DNA from: Dyella mobilis
GTDB lineage: Bacteria > Pseudomonadota > Gammaproteobacteria > Xanthomonadales > Rhodanobacteraceae
Length of the DNA stretch: 64,000 nucleotides
Direction of reading: 5' to 3'
NCBI RefSeq assembly: GCF_016904945.1
Contig: NZ_JADIKF010000040.1
Location: forward strand, 744,001 to 808,000
Shown here: positions 44,890 through 53,141 of the stretch, piece by piece
Layout: each line of letters starts with the position of its first letter
How positions within the stretch are numbered: position 1 is the stretch's first letter
Translations under genes and position numbers: made by a program
The notes under the pieces: generated by a model
Databases searched by the model: none
What the model was told of the DNA's origin: nothing
Seen by the model: only the letters and a program-made list of their open reading frames with translations

Positions 44890-45065
44890 GTACTGCGTGT
44901 AATGGGCTTGCGATGATTCAAGAAAACGGCATGAAGCGACCGCTTCGCGCCGCAGTTACCCGCTCTTTGCAGCGGCCCGGACCGCGCCGGACCGCTGCAA
45001 AGTCCCCTGCCCGATCCATCAACGGATCGGGCATCGAAGCCTCGCCCAGCTTGCTGCGATCGGCT

Positions 45066-46391
45066 CTACTTGCCGAGATCCTTCAGGAACTCGTTGGTGA
45101 AACCCAAATCGCCCACACTGGGATCGGAGTTGCACGTCGACGAGGCAGAGCCCGCCGCGCACGGATCGTCGCGATCCAGCGACCAGAAATGCAGGCCGGC
45201 AAGACCGTTGGCGGTGGCGTAATTGGTGATCGTGTCGATATCGGCTAGCGTGGTGACTTCGCCTTGCGAATCGTTCTGCCCGATCATCGGCGTCAGTTCG
45301 ATGTGGCTGGCGGGGATGCCGTAGGTATGCTCGAGATTCTCCACCGCCTGAATCGCCGACTGCCCCATTTCGCAAGCACCGTTCACCACTACGCAATTGG
45401 CTGCACTGGTGCCGCCGTAATCCATCACCATCAGGTTCACGGTGTAGTTGTTGATCGCGGGGCTCGATGCCTGGATCGCTTGCACCACTTCAGCGCCCAG
45501 CGAATTGACGCCGCCGTAGCTGCCATCCGATGCGCCGAGCGTGGCGATGGTGAAAGAGAAGCGCAGGTTCGGATATTCCGACTGCGCGGCCGCGGCGTCC
45601 GCCACCAACTGCTGGATATCGGCCTGGCTTTGCCCACCCTCGATATCGAAATCGACGCCGACCATCTGCGGCGTGTAATACGAAGCAATGAAGCTCTCGA
45701 AGGCCGATGCCGATGGGCAGGTGAACGTTCCCGCCTGGCCGCCGGTGGATACCACGTAATCGAGCCCGGCGCTGGACAGCGCACTGATATTGCCGGCGAT
45801 GAAACCGGAAGCCGAAATGCCCGCCCAGTTCTCGCTGCCGCAGGTGCCCGTGGCGAAAGCCAACGAGATCGCCCCAAGGTTCGGCTCCTGCGTTGCGTAG
45901 AAACTGCCGCTGCCCACCAGGGGAAGCGTAGATCCGCTCACCGCGGTTTGCATTACGTCGGTATTCCAATTGACGGCGACACTGATGTCTTTGTACGGAC
46001 TGAACACGAATCCGCTAGGCGCCGGAGTAGGTGTCGGCGTCGGAGTGGGTGTTGGAGTCGGTGTGGGCGTAGGTGTCGGTGTCGGCGTGGGCGAACTGCC
46101 GCACGCTCCTTGCGACGTCCATGGCTGGCCACTGCCGGCGCCGCCGTTGTTGGTTGCCGGATCGTTGCCCTGCGTCCACCAGTTCGCTTTGTAGTTGATG
46201 CCGTTCTCGCTGGCCTCGTCGCCTGCGGTATAGACCGCCGTCGAGCTCCAGGCGGCGGTGCAACTCGTTTGCGCATGCACCACTTGCACCGGCACCGCAG
46301 TAAGCAAGGTGGTGGATAGCGCCGCGCCCAATGCGCTGCTCAGCGAACCCAACGTCAAGGTGGACCACTTCGTCGACTTCTTCACTTGCAT
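45066..46391 (-). CDS. secreted GH18 chitinase with one chitin-binding module (chitinase 2)
   Basis: 441 residues. Signal peptide cut after VHA (near residue 40). One CBM5/12-type module (TAAWSSTAVYTAGDEASENGINYKANWWTQGNDP), a single Pro-Thr linker, then the GH18 barrel (FVFSPYKDISVAVNWN...) with VGVDFDIEGG at the active site. It is a close paralog of chitinase 1, lacking the second binding module; both stand head to tail on the minus strand. Overlapping specificity is expected, with weaker binding to crystalline chitin (inference). ATG 46391 follows GGAGGGAGGC. Confidence 0.92.
   Translation of the reverse strand: MQVKKSTKWSTLTLGSLSSALGAALSTTLLTAVPVQVVHAQTSCTAAWSSTAVYTAGDEASENGINYKANWWTQGNDPATNNGGAGSGQPWTSQGACGSSPTPTPTPTPTPTPTPTPTPTPTPAPSGFVFSPYKDISVAVNWNTDVMQTAVSGSTLPLVGSGSFYATQEPNLGAISLAFATGTCGSENWAGISASGFIAGNISALSSAGLDYVVSTGGQAGTFTCPSASAFESFIASYYTPQMVGVDFDIEGGQSQADIQQLVADAAAAQSEYPNLRFSFTIATLGASDGSYGGVNSLGAEVVQAIQASSPAINNYTVNLMVMDYGGTSAANCVVVNGACEMGQSAIQAVENLEHTYGIPASHIELTPMIGQNDSQGEVTTLADIDTITNYATANGLAGLHFWSLDRDDPCAAGSASSTCNSDPSVGDLGFTNEFLKDLGK
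46024..46096 (-). repeat. Pro-Thr linker repeat in chitinase 2
   Basis: A run of hexamer repeats coding for (PT)n between the chitin-binding module and the catalytic domain. Confidence 0.8.
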
Positions 46392-46468
46392 GGTGACTGC
46401 CTCCCTCCAGGCTTGGTTGAACCGCAACAGGTGAATGGCATCAGCGATTTCATGGCTGCATTTCCCTT

Positions 46469-46506
46469 GGCCACGTGGAGACTGCCGCCTTCACGCATTC
46501 GTGCAC
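46469..46506 (-). promoter_or_regulatory. conserved leader segment upstream of chitinase 2
   Basis: Counterpart of the segment at 44851-44889. On the minus strand both share GTGCA-x-G-x-ATGCGTGA and CCACGTGGCC. A short frame starting at the shared ATG is open in both but has diverged, so coding is unlikely. Confidence 0.4.
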
Positions 46507-46561
46507 GCTCCCTCTTCATGCACGTCGCTACCGCCAAAAGTGCGGCGAGTATCTGCCTCTT

Positions 46562-46577
46562 ATGACAACGTTGTCCA
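46562..46577. promoter_or_regulatory. LacI-type operator candidate (NagR/NagQ-like)
   Basis: ATGACAACGTTGTCCA contains the perfect 12-bp palindrome GACAACGTTGTC centred on CG, the usual form of a LacI-family operator. It resembles, from memory, the sites of the N-acetylglucosamine regulators NagR/NagQ in Shewanella and Xanthomonas. It lies about 170 bases upstream of chitinase 2, which fits control by chitin breakdown products. The regulator gene is not in this window. Confidence 0.55.
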
Positions 46578-46865
46578 GTCTATTTGGCCGCTATGCCCAC
46601 GCTGGAACGTGATTCGCATCGCAAAGAAGAAATTGCCATATCTGCAGCGCATCAATTCACGCAACGTGCACGTGCAACCGCCTTAAAAGCACGCAAAAAT
46701 CCCGTGATTTTCGCCGCAACGCAACAAGACAGAGGCGAATTTCACAGCCCATCGGCGAAGAAACCTTCAATTGTCGCGCTGCTATTTCGAGCAATTCGCA
46801 AGGTATGCGGCCTTCGAAAACGGATCATTGCGCGCACTCTGGTGAAATCTGGCCTATGGACACTT

Positions 46866-46882
46866 ATGACAACGATAGCCAT
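46866..46882. promoter_or_regulatory. degenerate second copy of the LacI-type operator
   Basis: ATGACAACGATAGCCAT, preceded like the first site by CTTATGAC. The left half-site is identical over nine bases; the right half is weak. It lies about 300 bases from the first site and 135 bases before the VOC gene. Confidence 0.3.
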
Positions 46883-47017
46883 GTAGAAGCGCAAAAAATC
46901 TGCGCCCCGGCTGCCAGGCTTCCCACTGCGAAAACCCTGCCTTGCTCCACGTCGAATCGCGCCTGCCACATTCGTCGCAGTGATGCGACACCCTCAGCGT
47001 CCACCTGGAGACTCACC

Positions 47018-47515
47018 GTGAACGAACGCTTCCAGCGCATCACTCCTTTCCTGTGGTTTCACGACAACGCCGAAGAAGCCGCGCACTTCTATGTCTCGGT
47101 GTTCGAGCATTCCCGCATCGTCACCAGCACTCGCTACAGCAGGGAAGCCGCCATGGCCACCGGCAGGCCCGAAGGTTCGGTCATGACCATCGCATTCGAA
47201 CTGGACGGCCAGAAAATCACCGGCATCAACGGCGGGCCCGCATTCACCTTCACGCCGGCCGTGTCGTTGGTCGTCAATTGCCACTCGCAGGAAGAGGTCG
47301 ACCATTACTGGAACCATCTGTCCGAGGGCGGCAATCCCGCCGCGCAACAATGCGGTTGGCTGCAGGATCGCTACGGACTGTCCTGGCAGATCGTGCCGAC
47401 GGCTTTGTTCGATTACCTCAGCGACGCCGATCCGGCCAAGGCGCAGCGGGCCATGCAGGCCATGCTCACGATGAAAAAGATCGACCTGGCGCAATTGCGC
47501 GGAGCGGCTGCCTGA
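47018..47515 (+). CDS. VOC-fold (PhnB-like) protein
   Basis: 165 residues from GTG 47018, ribosome site CTGGAG. The start RITPFLWFHDNAEEAAHFYVSVFEHSRI is the signature of PhnB-like/3-demethylubiquinone-methyltransferase-named VOC proteins; WLQDRYGLSWQIVPTAL is conserved near the end. The fold binds a divalent metal or small ligand. The annotation as methyltransferase in databases is not supported by activity; the true role is unknown. Transcribed away from the chitinases. Confidence 0.87.
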   Translation: MNERFQRITPFLWFHDNAEEAAHFYVSVFEHSRIVTSTRYSREAAMATGRPEGSVMTIAFELDGQKITGINGGPAFTFTPAVSLVVNCHSQEEVDHYWNHLSEGGNPAAQQCGWLQDRYGLSWQIVPTALFDYLSDADPAKAQRAMQAMLTMKKIDLAQLRGAAA

Positions 47516-47674
47516 GCCACGTGCCACGCCGCGTGCGGCACCACCGCCAAAAAGCCGCAGGCGGCAGGCAATCCAGCAATAGGAAAAATCGCAATGACGC
47601 GACGCACCATAAAAGCATACAATTAGTCCATCCGGCCTCCCGACCCGGATTGATTGCCAGGTTGTCTATTCCCT

Positions 47675-48910
47675 ATGGCTGATGCCTCCCGTTCCAGCGC
47701 GACCCATGCCGGCCGCTCATCCGCCGTGTTGCTGTCGATTCTCAGCACAGTCGCCTTCACCTTCGTCGCCTACCTGACCATCGGCTTGTCGCTTGCCGTG
47801 TTGCCCAGTTTCGTGCATGGCCGCCTCGGCATGAGCGCCATGCTCGCGGGCCTGGCGATCAGCATTCAGTACGTGGCGACCTTGCTCAGCCGACCGCACG
47901 TGGGCCGCATGGCGGATGCCAAAGGCCCCAAGCGCACCGTGATGACGGGCCTTGTCCTGTGCGCCGCGAGCGGCGGCTTGTTGCTGCTGGGCGCGCTTGC
48001 CGCACCGCTGCCCTGGCTCAGCCTGGGCTTGATTTTCCTGGCGCGACTGGCGCTGGGATGCGCCGAAAGCTGCGTCGGCACCGGCGCCATCACCTGGGGC
48101 ATGGGCCAGGTTGGCCATCATCACACTGCGCGCGTCATCTCCTGGAACGGCGTGGCGACGTACGGCGCCATCGCCGCCGGCGCACCGCTGGGCGTGCTGA
48201 TCGATCAGCACCTGGGATTCTCCGCCATCGGCCTGGTCAGCCTGCTGCTGCCGTTGGCCGTCTTGCCGCTGGCCCGCATCAAACGGGCGACCACCGTGGA
48301 AGCCGAAGAGCGCTCGCCATTTCGCACCGTGGCAGCGCGTGTCGTCCCTTACGGCGTGGGCCTGGCGCTGGGCTCGATCGGCTTTGGCTGCATCGCCACC
48401 TTCATCACGCTGTTTTACGCGGCACACGGCTGGGAAAACGCCGCTTTCGCGCTCACCGTGTTTGGCGTGGTGTTCGTGGGCGTGCGCTTCGTTTTCTCGC
48501 CCACCATCAACTGGCTGGGCGGCTACCGTGTCGCCATGGCGTCGCTGTCGATCGAAGCCATCGGCCTGATGGTGATGTGCCTGGCCAACGATGCGCATCT
48601 TGCCTGTGCGGGCGCGGCCGTCGCCGGCTTCGGTTTTTCCCTGGTATTCCCGGCACTGGGCGTCGAAGCCGTGCATCGCGTGCCGGCGCACAGCCGTGGC
48701 TCCGCGCTCGGCGTGTATTCGGTATTCATGGACGTGGCCATGGCCGTCACCGGCCCCTTGGGTGGATGGGTTGCCAGCGGCATGGGGTACAACGCCATCT
48801 ACGGACTGGCGGCCGTTGCCGCCATCGCCGCCGTCTTGCTGGCGCTTTTCCTGCACGCGCAGGCAACCAGGGAAACACCCCTTCTGGCCTCCGCACCGGC
48901 GGACTCCTGA
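47675..48910 (+). CDS. major facilitator superfamily exporter, YhhS-like
   Basis: 411 residues with twelve predicted membrane segments. The start region VAFTFVAYLTIGLSLAVLPSFVHGRLGMSAMLAGLAISIQYVATLLSRPHVGRMADAKGPKR, with the MFS motif A-like GRMADAKGPKR in the first cytoplasmic loop, matches the YhhS/YfcJ group of drug or sugar exporters. The substrate is unknown. ATG 47675 is chosen over one seven codons upstream because it begins the conserved N-terminus. Confidence 0.88.
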   Translation: MADASRSSATHAGRSSAVLLSILSTVAFTFVAYLTIGLSLAVLPSFVHGRLGMSAMLAGLAISIQYVATLLSRPHVGRMADAKGPKRTVMTGLVLCAASGGLLLLGALAAPLPWLSLGLIFLARLALGCAESCVGTGAITWGMGQVGHHHTARVISWNGVATYGAIAAGAPLGVLIDQHLGFSAIGLVSLLLPLAVLPLARIKRATTVEAEERSPFRTVAARVVPYGVGLALGSIGFGCIATFITLFYAAHGWENAAFALTVFGVVFVGVRFVFSPTINWLGGYRVAMASLSIEAIGLMVMCLANDAHLACAGAAVAGFGFSLVFPALGVEAVHRVPAHSRGSALGVYSVFMDVAMAVTGPLGGWVASGMGYNAIYGLAAVAAIAAVLLALFLHAQATRETPLLASAPADS

Positions 48911-48990
48911 GCACCCTGCGGCCTTAAAAACACGATCGCCACAAATTCGTCAAATAATTGAAATATAAGAATTTTTTTGTGATTTTTCGC

Positions 48991-49017
48991 TCAAGTTGAA
49001 GCAGCGACTGCCGATCA
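48991..49017 (+). promoter_or_regulatory. sigma-28 (FliA)-type promoter of the chemoreceptor gene
   Basis: TCAAGTTG, 11 bases, GCCGATCA: nearly the full FliA consensus (TAAAGTTT-N11-GCCGATAA). The start site would be near 49024, about 22 bases before the ATG of the chemoreceptor. It ties this gene, and probably the next, to the flagellar regulon. Confidence 0.7.
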
Positions 49018-49045
49018 GCAGGCATCCCCTCCCCCAAGGTGCGAC

Positions 49046-50710
49046 ATGCCTCGTCTGTTTTCCGGCCTGCCACGGCTCACATTGCGTCGAATCCTGCTGC
49101 TTCGCCTCGCCGGCATACTGCTGTCGCTGATCGCGATCGGCGCATTGAGCGCCGTCGACCTCATGCGTGCCGACCAGCGCATCCGGTCCGTGGTCGGCGA
49201 CACGCTTGCACCGATTTCCGACGTAGGCCGGATCCAAAGCGACTTCAACAACGATTTCCAGGCGCTGTCTCATGCGGTGCTGATGCGCCTGCCTTCCGCT
49301 GCCGACGATGCCGCCAACGCGCTCAAGAGCAACCGCGTCGACATCGATCGTTATTGGAACCCGCTGCTGCAAAGCGGCCTGGGAACACAGCAGAAACCGT
49401 TGCTCACCATCGCCGCGCAACACCGCAAAGATGCCGAGCAGGCGATGGACGATACGCTCGCATTGCTTCAGGCCGGCCAGTTCGACATCGCCCAACTCAA
49501 GCTGGCCACCGACGTACAACCTGACTTGGTGCCGCTGCAGAGCGACTTCACCAATCTGTTCGAAAACGCGCTGACTACCGGCAAGGCACAAGCGGATGCA
49601 CAACACGCCGTCAACCGGCAAGGCTTGTTCGTATTGCTTGCGTCATTTGCCGGAGCACTGTTGCTGGCCAGCCTGACCGACGGCACGCTGATTCGCGCAC
49701 TGGACGCACGGCTGCGCCTGGCCTCGGATGTTGCGCGGCGCATCGCGCGCGGCGAATTGGGCGGATCGATCGAGGTGGGGCGCGCAGACGAGATCGGCGA
49801 TCTGTTGCGCGCGCTTGCCGCGATGGATATCCAGCTTACGGACGTCGTGCGGCAAGTGCGCAGCGACGCGGCACGCGTGCGCGAGGGCGCGCATACGCTG
49901 GAGCACGACACGCACGCATTGAGTCAACGCATTCAAGCGCAGGCGGCCAGCCTGGAACAGAGCTCGGCCTCGATGGAACAGATGGCGGCCAGCGTGGCGG
50001 AAGCCGCCAGCACGGCCGACCAGGCCAGCCGGGTTGCGGCGGATTCGCGCCGGCTTGCCGAAGAAGGGCAGCAGGTAGTCGCACAGACCGTCGTCGCGAT
50101 GGACGCCATCGATCGTTCGGGCCGGCGCATCACCGAATTCGTCGGACTGATCAATGACGTCGCCTTCCAGACCAATCTGCTCGCGCTCAATGCCGCAGTG
50201 GAAGCCGCGCGCGCCGGCGAACACGGCCGGGGCTTTGCCGTGGTGGCAGCTGAAGTGCGGCAACTCGCGCAACGTTGCGCCGCCGCGGCGCGCGAAGTAC
50301 GGCAATCGATCGAGGAAAGCACCGAGGCGCTGCAGGATGGACGCACCTGCGCCAAACGCTCAGGCCACGCGTTGGCCGGCATCGTCACCAGCGCAGCCCA
50401 GGTATCGGAGAAAGTGGCAAGCATGGCGCACTCCGGACGGGAACAGAAAGCCGGTATCGAGCAGGTCAATCTGGCCGTGTCCGGCATGGACGGCATGACC
50501 CAGGAAAATGCCGCGCTGGTGGAGCGCACGGCCACGATGAGCCACACGATGCACAGAAGCGCCGAAGCCCTGCTGCAACAAATGAGTTTCTTCCGCATCG
50601 AAGAGGGCGAGCCGCGCAGCGATGCGGCCATTGCCACCCGTGGCAATGCGGTGCTGGGCCTGGTTGCCCGCCAGGAACCGGTCTCTCCGCCGTTGGACGA
50701 AGCGGCCTAG
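49046..50710 (+). CDS. methyl-accepting chemotaxis protein
   Basis: 554 residues. First membrane segment about 15-38, periplasmic four-helix sensor (about 40-190), second segment about 192-210, HAMP (about 213-265), then the coiled-coil signalling domain. The highly conserved tip reads VAFQTNLLALNAAVEAARAGEHGRGFAVVAAEVRQLAQR. It feeds CheA/CheW; the ligand is unknown. No CheR-tethering pentapeptide is seen at the C-terminus. A sigma-28-like promoter precedes it, and the EAL-CBS-GGDEF gene begins eight bases after its stop. Confidence 0.94.
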   Translation: MPRLFSGLPRLTLRRILLLRLAGILLSLIAIGALSAVDLMRADQRIRSVVGDTLAPISDVGRIQSDFNNDFQALSHAVLMRLPSAADDAANALKSNRVDIDRYWNPLLQSGLGTQQKPLLTIAAQHRKDAEQAMDDTLALLQAGQFDIAQLKLATDVQPDLVPLQSDFTNLFENALTTGKAQADAQHAVNRQGLFVLLASFAGALLLASLTDGTLIRALDARLRLASDVARRIARGELGGSIEVGRADEIGDLLRALAAMDIQLTDVVRQVRSDAARVREGAHTLEHDTHALSQRIQAQAASLEQSSASMEQMAASVAEAASTADQASRVAADSRRLAEEGQQVVAQTVVAMDAIDRSGRRITEFVGLINDVAFQTNLLALNAAVEAARAGEHGRGFAVVAAEVRQLAQRCAAAAREVRQSIEESTEALQDGRTCAKRSGHALAGIVTSAAQVSEKVASMAHSGREQKAGIEQVNLAVSGMDGMTQENAALVERTATMSHTMHRSAEALLQQMSFFRIEEGEPRSDAAIATRGNAVLGLVARQEPVSPPLDEAA

Positions 50711-50717
50711 CGCCACC

Positions 50718-52493
50718 ATGATCCTTGCCCGTGACAATGCCCGGCTCACGTCGCTGCTCGATCGAGCGCAGAAAGGCTTGCGCGCCGTTTTTCAGCCGCT
50801 GGTACGGCTGGACACCATGGAGGTGGTCGCGCACGAAGGACTCACGCGTCCCGATGAACACCTGGGCGGCATCAGCACACCGGAACTGCTCAATCTGGCC
50901 CGGGTCGAAGGCCGCCTGGGCGAATTCGAACTGGCCGCCGCGCGCACCGTGTGCAACGCCTTCGGGGCACAGCAGACTTCCGGGCGCCTGCTGGTGAACC
51001 TCAGTGCCCAGGCCTTCATGCAGGAATCGGTAAGGCCGGACGACCTGATTGCCGCCTTGAGCAGCGGCGGCATGGACCTGAGCCGCATCACCATCGAACT
51101 GACCGAACGCGACATCGTCGACGAACCGGCTCGCCTCGCTCACAAACTGGGTTACCTGCGCGCCCGTGGCGTGCGTTTCGCCCTGGACGATTTCGGCAAC
51201 GGCCACTCCAATTTCGAAATGTGGAACGAAATCCATCCGGAAGTGGTGAAGATCGACCGTTACCTGATTCATGGCCTGGCCAAGAGCGCCGAACGCCTGG
51301 CGATCGTGCGCGCCTTGTGCCAGGTGGCGGAGACCCTGGGCGCCGATCTGGTCGGCGAAGGTGTGGAAGATGTCGACGACCTGCACGTGCTGCGCGAGCT
51401 GGGCATCTCGTTTGCACAGGGTTTTCTGCTCGGCCATCCCTCGCCGCAGGTCTGCGAAAGGATCAGCGAAACGGTCACCACACTGTTGAACCGACCTTCC
51501 ATTACCGTATTGCCATGCCTGCGCGGACCGGTAACGCAGCGGCCCATGCACCTGGGACACCTGGTCATCGACGCACCGGCGCTGTGCGCACAGGACAGCA
51601 ACAACGAAGTGATCGCAATGTTTGCGCGCCTGCCGCAACTGCATGCGCTGGCGGTCGTGGAAGACGACCGACCGATCGGCATCATCAACCGCCGCCTGTT
51701 CAGCGAACGCATGGCCCAGCCCTATACGCGCGAACTGTACGGCCGCAAAAGCTGCACGGCGTTCATGCACGAAGCCCCTTTGCTGTGCGACGTGCGGCAA
51801 TCCCTGGAAAGCATGGCCGATATCCTGCGCGGACAAGACCAACGCTACCTCAGCGACGGCTTCGTCATCGTCCGCGAAGGACGCTATCTGGGCCTGGGCA
51901 CCGGCGAATCGCTGGTCCGCCGCGTCACCGAACTGCGCATCGAAGCCGCTCGCTACGCCAATCCGCTGACCTTCCTGCCTGGCAATATCCCGGTAACCGA
52001 ACACGTCGCCCGCTTGCTGCGCGCCGAAATTCCTTTCACCGTCGCTTACGTGGATCTCAATCACTTCAAGCCGTTCAACGATCAGTACGGCTATTTCCGC
52101 GGCGACGAAATGATCCGCCTGCTGGCCGGCATTCTTACCTCGCAGATCAATCCGCGTTCCGATTTCGTCGGCCACATCGGCGGCGACGATTTTCTGCTGG
52201 TGCTGCAGAGCCAGGACTGGGAAGAGCGCTGCCGGCAAGCCGTGGCGCAGTTCAATCAACGCGCACAAAACCTGTTCGCCGAGGAAGACATTGCCCGAGG
52301 AGGCATCGTCGGCGAAGACCGCCACGGCAACACCCAGTTCTTTCCGCTCACCACGGTGGCGATCGGCGCGGTACGCGTGACGCCGCCCTTCCCCGGACAT
52401 CCGGAAACCTTGGCGACGTTGGCCGCACGCGCCAAGCGCCATGCCAAGCGTGCGCAGGTCGGCTTCTATCTTCTGGCAGGGGAAACGCCGTAA
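50718..52493 (+). CDS. EAL-CBS-GGDEF cyclic di-GMP protein
   Basis: 591 residues. The EAL domain comes first (about 15-250), with EGL (40-42) in place of EAL. It keeps NLSAQ, ELTERD, DDFGNGHSN, KIDR, GEGVED and AQGFLLG, so most phosphodiesterase metal ligands remain. A CBS-pair section follows (about 270-395). The GGDEF domain comes last, with GGDDF (488-492), a conservative change that may impair cyclase activity. It is probably a phosphodiesterase regulated by nucleotide binding at CBS (inference). Translationally close to the chemoreceptor, so co-expressed with motility. Confidence 0.9.
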   Translation: MILARDNARLTSLLDRAQKGLRAVFQPLVRLDTMEVVAHEGLTRPDEHLGGISTPELLNLARVEGRLGEFELAAARTVCNAFGAQQTSGRLLVNLSAQAFMQESVRPDDLIAALSSGGMDLSRITIELTERDIVDEPARLAHKLGYLRARGVRFALDDFGNGHSNFEMWNEIHPEVVKIDRYLIHGLAKSAERLAIVRALCQVAETLGADLVGEGVEDVDDLHVLRELGISFAQGFLLGHPSPQVCERISETVTTLLNRPSITVLPCLRGPVTQRPMHLGHLVIDAPALCAQDSNNEVIAMFARLPQLHALAVVEDDRPIGIINRRLFSERMAQPYTRELYGRKSCTAFMHEAPLLCDVRQSLESMADILRGQDQRYLSDGFVIVREGRYLGLGTGESLVRRVTELRIEAARYANPLTFLPGNIPVTEHVARLLRAEIPFTVAYVDLNHFKPFNDQYGYFRGDEMIRLLAGILTSQINPRSDFVGHIGGDDFLLVLQSQDWEERCRQAVAQFNQRAQNLFAEEDIARGGIVGEDRHGNTQFFPLTTVAIGAVRVTPPFPGHPETLATLAARAKRHAKRAQVGFYLLAGETP

Positions 52494-52515
52494 CCGGAGG
52501 CCGGCGTTGATCAGC

Positions 52516-52890
52516 TCAGCACGCGTGCAGCCAGTGCACGTAGACCCCGTTGAGCCGATCGTCCTCTCGGAAGCCCTCGCGCCCTTCGGCGACCACTCCC
52601 CACACCGTGCGCACGGTCTGGCCGAAGGCCCGGTCGACGCGAACGTGCTCGCCTTGAGGAATGAGGAAGCGCGTTTCCAGCACCATCACCTGATCGTTTT
52701 CCCAAACGAGCACCGCATGGCGCACGCTATTGGCGCCCCAGCCGACGTGGATCTGGACCGGCGTGGCGGCGAATCCGCCGCGGTTATCAAGCGTCCAGCC
52801 TTCGGTCTTGCGCAACAGGGAATCCAGGCGCGGATCGCTCCAGTCCACCTGATTGTTTGAAAACTTCGAATTGGGCTTGAAATGGCTCAT
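52516..52890 (-). CDS. small protein of unknown family, paralog A
   Basis: 124 residues, no signal peptide or membrane segment. The core is VDWSDPRLDSLLRKTEGWTLDNRGGF, then a beta-rich region with LVWENDQVMVLETRFLIPQGEHVRVDRAFGQTVRTVWGVVAEGREGFREDDR and an aromatic end VYVHWLHAC. It shares about half its residues with the next minus-strand gene (53142-53513), aligned over nearly the full length. I do not recognise the family. It lies tail to tail with the c-di-GMP gene. ATG 52890 is used; GTG 52911 would add seven residues. Confidence 0.75.
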   Translation of the reverse strand: MSHFKPNSKFSNNQVDWSDPRLDSLLRKTEGWTLDNRGGFAATPVQIHVGWGANSVRHAVLVWENDQVMVLETRFLIPQGEHVRVDRAFGQTVRTVWGVVAEGREGFREDDRLNGVYVHWLHAC

Positions 52891-53141
52891 GCAGGAATAC
52901 TTCCAGGTCACGCTGACGTCGCTGCGCCGTCCGTCGCACGCAACATCGCCGTACGATCCTTAGCCGACCCACGCGGTTGTCTGCATGGGCGCATCAAGCC
53001 GATCTGCCGCGTCCTGGCCGGGGGACCACGACGGGGCAAGATCGAGAACGGTTGGACAGCTGCCGCGCTTTCACGTTTTATCGACAGCTCGCCGACTTTC
53101 TTTAGCGCGATCCGCAATACGCCCCACGGGAGCCATCAGAC

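Larger units (their letters stand above)
46392..47017. other. 626-base intergenic region upstream of chitinase 2 and the VOC gene
   Basis: No credible gene. It contains the conserved chitinase leader segment at 46469-46506, a palindromic operator candidate at 46562-46577, a degenerate second copy at 46866-46882, and AT-rich patches (around 46610 and 46690-46720) that could hold promoters for the divergent genes. It is the longest gene-free stretch in the window. Confidence 0.6.

Noticed and set aside
44779..45065. Cyclic di-GMP riboswitch upstream of chitinase 1
   Set aside because: The conserved GEMM-type core and tetraloop helix are not present. Two GC-rich hairpins (44969-45001 and 45009-45033) lack T-tracts and fit simple 3'-end structures of chitinase 2.
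44165..46096. Short tandem repeats considered as a CRISPR or microsatellite locus
   Set aside because: They are in-frame Pro-Thr linker codons inside two chitinase genes; there are no spacers.
50466..52442. 658-codon frame antisense to the EAL-CBS-GGDEF gene
   Set aside because: His/Gln/Arg-rich shadow of a well-supported gene; no domain recognised.
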